Shown here one piece after another: positions 56,601-64,000 of a stretch of DNA of 64,000 nucleotides. Numbering within the stretch: position 1 is the stretch's first letter; each line of letters begins with the position of its first letter. The stretch is from Apostichopus japonicus (taxonomy: Eukaryota; Echinodermata; Holothuroidea; Aspidochirotida; Stichopodidae), in the NCBI RefSeq assembly GCF_037975245.1, contig NC_092578.1, positions 19,734,821 to 19,798,820 on the forward strand, given 5' to 3'. A program made the translations under genes and the position numbers. Below the pieces are notes generated by a model. That model was not told the DNA's origin and searched no databases. It saw only the letters and a program-made list of their open reading frames with translations.

Positions 56601-58263
56601 GCCGGTTCGGATTTTCGTGATTTTTATTCACTGGTTCCTGATTTTTCCGCGCCTGGCTTGCCTTTAATACATAACACCAGACGACCGCTACTTTTCATAA
56701 ACGACGCTTGGAAATTTCCCAAACGTTACTACATCCAAACCTGAGATTTTCATGTGCCTCGAATCCAACATTGAGAACAGGCCTATGAATACGGTTTTCT
56801 ATATTTTTGTTCAAATTAATGCTGCACAAGTAAATGCAATTTGTTATTATTAGAAACATCATTGGAATTGTTTTTAGTTCTTATTATGCCTTTATATCAA
56901 TCTGAAACGTTAAACAGTAATCCTACACTAGTTACGTTGTCACCATTTACTTAGTTTGATTGGCCTAAGCTTAAATTTTCTAATTGAGCTTGAATGGAGT
57001 TAATAATAGTAACGAACAAGGAAGTTAAACACTAAGTTCGGCATATTTTTTATTTGTTCATAAACGGAATTATATTGAACATAAGCTCAAAATAACGTCG
57101 GAGTGTAAGAATTAGGTATTAAAATTAACATTTTGGTAAAGATTGAAGATGGATGATTTGTTTGAGATACTTTTTGAGATGGAAAAGTTTGGGTAACTAT
57201 TCTTGGCGCTTTTCGGGCCATTAACATACATAGGATACATACAAGCCATTGTTACATGCATGAGAAGAGTTGCATTAAGTACAATGTACCAATTTTGGAG
57301 GAAGATAGGCTATTTCATTACTAGGGTTGTGCGGGATCCCGGTAGTCAAGTGAATACCGGTATCCCGATCCCGGCTTTGACTAATCCCGATCACAGTGCA
57401 ATGTGTAACTTCTACCGGTATTGGGAAAACAACCGGTTATTACATTCGTTTTGGTATCATTCCCGGGAATCCCGGACTGTCCCCGGACATAATAAAAAAT
57501 ATCTACGTGTTACTATTTGAATTAGAGAAAAGAAAACACGTTTATTTCTGGTTTCTGTGTTCTTAGTTTGAATAATATCTTATCAATTTACGCACTGGCC
57601 TATAGACATATTAACGAATCAACTTTTCACGTAGTAATTTGGACCTAGGCTACACCAAATATCGAACGTTAGTTATGCTCAGCATGTTACGAGACCTCAA
57701 AGTTATTCAGAAATTTTCGTTATTTATTCTCCCTGCAAATGATGATTGTGAAGGTTCCCATGTACAAAATCTCACCATTATGCATTTCACCACATTTTGT
57801 TTTAATAATTATAACGATTTAATAATTTTTGATCCAAAACCGAAGGGAGCATATCAAATTAAATCCATCTTCGCAAGGGACTGTATATTATCATAGCCTA
57901 GGGTACGGTACTGTTACACACTGCTGTGCGGCACTTGAGAGTTGATGCTGTAATGAAATGGATTCGTTTATTAATGCGGGGGGTTCCACGATGTCATTTC
58001 TAGTTATCTTTCGCTACTTTTTTATTTTTAAGAACTTTTGTACGAAGATTGATATTGTACGTATTGAAAGTATATTTTCTGGAGTAAACAACAGCCGATT
58101 AATGATATAAATAAATCTGTACTATTCTTATTATATATGTAGTTTATAATCCCGTATTTATGTAGCCCCTATCTTACATTATTATTGTCTGAAGTTCCAA
58201 ACAGGTGGGGACTTGTTGATAGTTAAAAACTTTTCATTGTGAACTTTTAAACTTAAAGTATTA
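53661..58263 (+). repeat. Tandem array of a 1952-bp unit: one shortened and two full copies
   Basis: TGTGTAAAAACTCGTG starts units at about 53661, 54371 and 56323; the last two are 1952 bp apart. Unit 1 lacks about 1.24 kb between GACATTAGCTATT and TTCGTTATTTATTC. Full units contain a GC-rich inverted patch (about 55372-55540 and 57324-57492, with GGGATCCCGG, ACCGGTAT, CCCGGGAATCCCGG). The two full units are almost identical. Conserved frames inside are discussed as rejected. Confidence 0.92.
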
Positions 58264-58625
58264 GTAGTAAGTCATGTCCTGTCTTTCCGACATGCTTAGT
58301 GATTCCCGTTAAATTAAATTGAATTTAGGTAAAAATTCATGCAAACTAAACCATCGGCCGATCCTAATTCTAAGCCTATACATCGAAAGTTACGCCGTAT
58401 ACACCTCGCAAGAAAACCACGATAACCTTGAATGAAAAAACAATATTTTGCACTTGAAGATCTGTCTTCCCCCAAAATGCAATGATAAGGTCTAGACCCA
58501 GTACTTCTTGATACATTGAGTTTCCAATTACTAGTCAAAAACATTTTCTGGAAAAAAAAAAACGTACGATATTTTTCACAAAAATTGATGATTAGATAAA
58601 TGCTTCCTCACAATCAACGAGCCGC
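58264..58625. other. Spacer between tandem array and right arm
   Basis: About 360 bp, AT-rich, not found elsewhere in the window, nothing recognised. Confidence 0.5.
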
Positions 58626-59975
58626 CCCGAAATTCGCTCCCCTTACGTAAAACTTCTATATATATTACTCGTGGAAAAACACGAGTTTTTACACACATAA
58701 TTCCCATTGACATTGGTCACGGAACATAAGTAGGTCATCGACGTTCGAACTTCGATCTGAAGGGAAAAAACGGGCGGCTATCGTTCTTCTTTTCATGCGC
58801 TTATACTATAGTATAGTTTGGAATATGTGGCAACCTTTACGTGATTTCAGAAATGGCTCCTGTTCTTGGAAAAATGACTCCCAGTCATTATTCATTTTCT
58901 TATATTAATGTTCTTATTATTATTGTATATTATTATATTTTTCATTTCACTATTGGTTATGATACTTCAGGTCCTCGGGAGAAGTTAGCTTTACGCTAAC
59001 CGAGTTAAATAAATATACGGAGATTTGATCACGGGTGCCAATTTGTATCTACGGATGCCCTTAAAATAACATTCAATGCTAACAGCATCCTCCTATTCTT
59101 ATGAGGCGAATAGCACATAATATCAATTGGATGGTCGGTGGGAGGTACCTTAGATTATGAAATTGTGTTGCGGGCGCTGAGCGAGTGTATGGAGGGCCCG
59201 AATGCCCGACATTTTTTATTTTTTATTTATTCGCATTTTTATCCAGGGTTGCTTATTCAGCAAAAGCTGGTTTCCAATAAGGCCCTGCTTTTTACATTCA
59301 ACGTTATACATAAAAAGTAAAACATAGCAATACAAAAACAATTAAATGTACAGATACAAAACAATTAAAGCTGTAAAGTGGAGACAACTACAAAAAAAAA
59401 AAATGGAAATAAAAGAATTATCAAAAATTGGGCTTGCAAATAATAACTGGAAAGTTTTGGAAACCAACACTATGCTAGTTATTTCAACATGCGCGTTGAA
59501 ACTTTCAATACCCAAGAGCTGATATAATGTAATAGCTGAACAAAGTTAGGAAGCAATATAAAAAAAATATATATTGTAAAAAACAGCAAATAAGATTCAT
59601 AATGCAAAAGTTATTGTAATCACTCTTTGGTGAAAGGATTGGTGTGCCTACGACATGAAATTGAAACACAGTAGAAGACTTTCAGTTAATCTCAAATAGT
59701 TTTCCATCCAGTTCACATGCATCATGGACTCGCAATAACATAGAGAATATAATTTTGCCCTTCAGCTATGTATTTGCCAGGCATAAAGCTGACACATCAA
59801 CCGTGTGTTTAACTGCCTTTATATAAGCAATGTAGCAACTTTTCTCTCATCCTAAATCTGTGTTATAGAAACATAGTTACAACTTCTTAAGATATTTGAG
59901 GTCTTGACATGTACAAAGGTGAGTTTTAAATACAAGTCTTCCACTCAACACAGTACATATTAAGAAGTCAATAGA
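58626..59975. repeat. Foldback right arm
   Basis: It opens with the reverse complement of the tandem-unit start (CCCCGAAATTCGCTCCCC, then CACGAGTTTTTACACACATA) and continues as the inverse of the left arm, ending GAAGTCAATA. A LINE tail lies inverted at about 59220-59440. Confidence 0.9.
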
Positions 59976-60484
59976 CTCAATACCATTTCAGCTATACACT
60001 CTATACTGTCTTGATTGCTCATTGAAGTGCATATAATCCTTATGTCCTGTGAAACTTTGGTTTAATTAAATTAGTTCGCATAAGCGATCTTGTGGTCATT
60101 CTGATCTTGCAAAACCTGCTCAACCATGTGTGGTATAGCCAGATAAGCAGCCACTATGCAACAATTCAAGTGGAAATTTTGCACCTTCGGTGTAAGGGGA
60201 CTGTTTCCCTAATGTGAGGCTTCCCTTAATTGTTCCAAGAATTATTAAAAGAAAATTGCCATGTATAATCATTATGCACTGGCAAATATCTTGTTTGGTT
60301 TTACTATATTATAGATTCCTAAACCATGTAGGGACTAGATTGTTTGTTTCAATTCAGGATAGCTGATTTACAATTCAGTGTTATTTGTGGAAACCTTCTA
60401 TATTACAGAGAGTGATTACAAGGTAATTTAACATATATGGTACAGTAGACATCATCTCAGGTTCATTCAGTCCTAAGTGTCGGT
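59976..60484 (+). promoter_or_regulatory. Upstream region of gene 2
   Basis: About 500 bp lie between the foldback and the gene 2 start codon. There is no TATA box at a suitable distance. TCATTCAGTC (near 60463) resembles an initiator. The foldback is therefore the immediate upstream neighbour of the promoter. Position of the start site is unknown. Confidence 0.35.
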
Positions 60485-60581
60485 ATGGATTTTCCACTGC
60501 GGTTCTTCACATTGATTGCTGTACTGGTCCATACTTCAGTGACTCAGAGAACAGTAACGACACCAACAGTAGTCAATGCAT
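60485..60581 (+). CDS. Gene 2, exon 1: signal peptide
   Basis: ATGG context start. The exon encodes MDFPLRFFTLIAVLVHTSVT then QRTVTTPTVVNA: a short n-region, hydrophobic core FFTLIAVLV and likely cleavage near HTSVTQ. The 97 nt end in phase 1 at GTAAGTG and join the LDLa exon at 61738 as N-A-F-C-E-P-A-G. Gene 1's LDLa exon has the same phase, so its missing first exon is expected to look like this. Confidence 0.85.
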
Positions 60582-61737
60582 GTAAGTGTACCTCTTTATT
60601 CATATTGTCATGATGTTTATTAAAATTATTTGTAAGTCACAATTAAATGAAGAAAAAGATAAGAGATAAAATTTCACACTAATTTTGACCTTGAGTCATT
60701 CAAATTAGCCTCCCTTAGGCTAAATTAACCCATTGCTGAAAAAGCCCCTGAAGGCGTGAAGAATTTTGTTGATCTAGAAGAGCCTTTTGGTAATGAAAAT
60801 GTACCAAAATATTCTTTTTGTTTTTGTAAGTAAGCAGTGCCAAAATTTTTCATTTTAGCAGAAGCATTTGTTGAAAATACAAACAATAATGTGCCATGCA
60901 TGTTCTTGATAAATTGTTAAAACTGTAGTTAAAAATTTATTCAATTTGTTGAGAACCATTCCAATACTGGAATTTGGTAATGAGAAATGCACAGAGGATC
61001 CATTTATAACTTTTGCTGGAAAGTAGTTAATTGTTTGCGTAAAATGTTGGCTCCCTCATGAGAGATTGCATTGCAATTATTAAAAACAGAATCTGATCAA
61101 ACTTTGTATTTTTTCCATTTCATTTCCAAACACATTAACTACAGAGCAATGGCCCAGAGTAAAGTTTGCTTACAAATTTATGATGTTTACGCATAAAAAC
61201 ACGGTGGCTAATGAATCTTGTTATTCTGTAGGGCATTAAAAAATGAGGAACTTTATTTGCAATTACATGGTCATTACTTTGTCTAGCAATTGTCCAGTCA
61301 TCCTACTACTCTTACTTTCTAGTCCATTTTGTTAAACTGTTTATTCCTAACTGTGTTTGTTTGCTTTGTAAAGGCTGGTTCTCACAGTGAAAGCTGCAGT
61401 GAAAGTGTGCATATATATCCTATCTTGATTATCAATGCCAACAAATTTGGGAAATTTGCACCCAATTTATTATTATATTCATTTTTCTTCATTTAATGGA
61501 TCTGTTTCAAGTCCAGAATGAACATGAATAGCATGTGCCTGCTTTTGTCCTTCCTTTCCTTCATTTCTCCCACTTTTGATCTCCCTTTTCTACTTTTTCA
61601 TTTGTTACATTTGTCCATTTTTTCCCTTTTGTAGTTATAAAAGTACAAAAGTTTTGCTCTAAGAAATATACTGTAAGGCATAATCCCGTATATTTATGTC
61701 AAATTTACAATTTTATTTATGTTTCATTTAATGTTAG

Positions 61738-61866
61738 TCTGTGAGCCAGCCGGCCTATCTGGTCCAAAAGTCAGATGTAACACAACAGGTCTGTGCATCC
61801 CATTGGCAGCTATATGTGATTACCATGACAACTGCGGTGATGGGGAGGATGAATTGCAGTGTCCCG
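61738..61866 (+). CDS. Gene 2, exon 2: LDL-receptor class A domain
   Basis: This 129-nt exon, phase 1-1, has AG at 61736-61737 and GTAAGT at 61867. All six LDLa Cys and the acidic calcium site ([12 protein letters not shown]) are kept. It differs from gene 1 at GPK/GPG and CDY/CDN. The donor is a stronger GTAAGT where gene 1 has GTAAAT. The remainder of the gene lies beyond the window. Confidence 0.9.
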
Positions 61867-64000
61867 GTAAGTACAGACATATTCAGTTTACATTGATTTC
61901 AGTGAAGGTTCTTTATAGTGACAGAAATATTATTAAATATTGATAAAATAAGTACAAAATTATTGTTGACCACTTTACATTTTGTATGGTATATATGCAA
62001 ATAACTCAAAGCAATGTATGCTTTATTGTTTCTGTACATGACTGCATTTATCTTGCATGGTCTATTAAGGAGGTCATTTTTAGCTTATTTTTTTTTTCAG
62101 AACAAATGCTTGTATACTATTACTAATTGCTATAATTTCCTATTGAAAAATATGTATGCAGTGGTTGCTATTATTATTGTATGTTCAATACTGTTCATGT
62201 AGGCTGTTGTAGTGTAATATTATGGATTATATTTAATTGATGCTATAACGTTCCTTGAAGTTCCTTAGCTACTATGGATTTTTGGTCTCTGTCTTAATGA
62301 GTACAAGAACCCTATGTTTTTCTGTGAAGTTCAATTCGATCAAAGTCTGAAAAATTGAAAATGAATCACAAAGCCAACTTAGACAACAAGCCCAAGTTGG
62401 GCGAGATCCATATTTAACAATTCCCTCTACCTGTCACTATACACGGAGTTCTATTGTGTAATATAATAGTGTGTAATATGTTGAATTCAAAGGGATATAC
62501 TTTAGAAAAGTACATTAGTATTCAGTTTTGAGCTTGTACACAGTCCAAAAGTTAATTAGTACTCCCATGGTACTTGATGAGGACAAATAAATAATGCTTA
62601 CTGCTGGAAAGTCAATACCCATAAAACTGCGATTTCGAGCTCTACTTGTGAACATGCTTGAAGATAGAGTCATATTCCAGTACAACCAGACAGTGCATGA
62701 GGGAAACTAAATTTATATGATAGTAATATGAGCAGAACATGTATTCTATATAAATGTATATACAAATATAAAGATAGATAAATATATCTATACGTATATT
62801 TATTGATACACATGTATATAGATATAGATATATATATCTATCTTTATATTTCTATATATACCATTAAATCCTGCCTTTGGTCGACATCTGTTAAAAGTTA
62901 ACATTTGGTGGACAAAAGTTGTATATATATATCTGTAAAAACACGTGTAATTGAGTAAATGAATGCCAATTGGCACACTTCTACGGAACCCCTTTGCCAT
63001 TCCTTCATCTGTCTTTTTTACTACATAGTCCGTTAGAGAATTACACTTTTTGGGCCTTGATTGATGTCCCCTTAGCGTATTTTATATAAATTGTGTATGA
63101 TAGGGGGTCTTTGTATATTAAGTCATTTCTAAGGGACGGTATATGTCTACTTAAAACCCTCGTTTTGAGTGGACAAAGTTATATCTTCATAAAACTAATG
63201 GAAAAGCTATTATTGTAGAGATTTGACTAATTCTAACCAAGATCTGGACATTAAGGGTTAATCATTGACCCTTTGATTGAATACCTTCTGTTGGACTACT
63301 ACCAACCGAAATTAAATCACCTCACCACAAATGATGTGCAAATGATGTGCTGAAAGTGCATTTAATAGTTTTTATATATAACATGAATTTGTTAGAATGA
63401 CAGTAATGTTGCAAATTTATAAATGGACATAGCTGAAAATAAATATAGCAATTAGTAACTAATATAAATTTATGCTGTATTTTTAAAGGACTTAATTCAC
63501 ACTTGTCCAGGATCGTTTTGGAGGAAGGTATGGTGAACTTGGTCCTTCCTTGAATTTCAAGGGATGAGGCCACTATATGTTGGACCCATTTTTTAAAAGG
63601 ATAGTAGAATGTCTGAGACGTAAGATGTTAGGGGAAATAATTTCACTCGTGAGGTCTGGAGCAGCGACCTTTGTAACTCCTCCTCATCCCTCTGTGAATA
63701 ATGTACAAAATGGTTTTAAGCAGACTGTTAGCCAATAAAATCATCTGAAATTATATCTTAGCCTGCTAAGGCAGAAATTTTCCAAAAGAAACTTGTAGTG
63801 TCTCCTGTGCACTCAGTTCCGCAAAAAAAGTTCTTTCACTAGTAAGTGGTTTATAATTAGTGAAAAATAGTCTTCATACGTTGCTTGTTATCAAAATGAC
63901 AACCACAATAACATGATGTTTGATTAATTTTAGGGAAGGGAATGTGTTTTGGTATTTTCTTTTTATATATTCCTAAAGTTTCAAACTTCAGTCTGTGAAT
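61867..64000. other. Gene 2, start of intron 2
   Basis: Near-identical to 451-2520. No exon is seen, as in gene 1. Confidence 0.8.

Larger units (their letters stand above)
61421..64000 (+). repeat. Second copy of window bases 1-2520
   Basis: From TATCTTGATTATCAATGCC on, the sequence follows bases 1-2520 with scattered substitutions and a few indels, in exon and intron alike. The largest difference is about 63 bp present at 63429-63491 and absent at about 2008, between GGAC repeats. The AT-rich inverted repeat near 1337 recurs near 62755. The left limit of the copy is hidden because the window begins there. Confidence 0.95.

Noticed and set aside
55251-57520. Paired 105-codon frames (55251-55568, 57203-57520) as a conserved gene
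   Set aside because: They agree only because the 1952-bp unit is tandemly copied; the frame runs through a GC-rich palindromic patch and matches no known family.
52446-59320. Identical 60-codon frames at 52446-52628 (-) and 59138-59320 (+)
   Set aside because: They are the two inverted arms read through a LINE tail, antisense to the element.

Overview
The window is eukaryotic: AT-rich DNA with GT-AG introns, long introns, minisatellites and many transposon relics. A large adhesion GPCR with LDLa, Ig, SEA and GAIN modules, plus DIRS-type and hAT elements, suggests a marine invertebrate deuterostome. An echinoderm, possibly a sea cucumber, is my guess; that assignment is inference.

Gene 1 (322-29248, + strand) is an adhesion GPCR split over 17 visible exons. 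I joined the exons by hand from splice sites, and all 16 junctions agree in phase. Its signal-peptide exon lies left of the window. The order of modules is LDLa, Ig, an unrecognised ~205-residue region, a second Ig, SEA with a GSVVV self-cleavage motif, a short Cys-rich hormone-receptor-like stretch, GAIN/GPS with HL|T, seven membrane helices and a Ser/Asn-rich tail. Its introns carry a hAT MITE, a truncated DIRS element, a solo LTR with TATA and heat-shock-like sites, a TA-flanked inverted-repeat element and five minisatellite or palindromic arrays. One intron array has copied the end of an exon together with its 5' splice site, and another duplication has copied the start of an exon with its 3' splice site.

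The region 29249-60484 has no gene I can support. It holds the 3' UTR with a 178-bp AT run, then a dense set of non-autonomous hAT elements recognised by terminal inverted repeats and 8-bp target duplications. One ~1.65-kb hAT-like element carrying a second hAT-like element at the same internal site occurs twice with different target duplications, so the nested composite moved as a unit. From 51829 to 59975 there is a large foldback: ~1.2-1.3 kb inverted arms, each with a LINE 3' end, around a tandem array of a 1952-bp unit.

Gene 2 begins at 60485 with a signal-peptide exon (60485-60581) and an LDLa exon (61738-61866). From 61421 to the end the sequence is a near copy of bases 1-2520, introns included. 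This is either a recent tandem duplication of the receptor gene or two haplotypes joined in the assembly. The gene 2 signal-peptide exon fits in phase onto gene 1's LDLa exon, which gives a composite protein of about 1263 residues. Residue numbers below use that composite.
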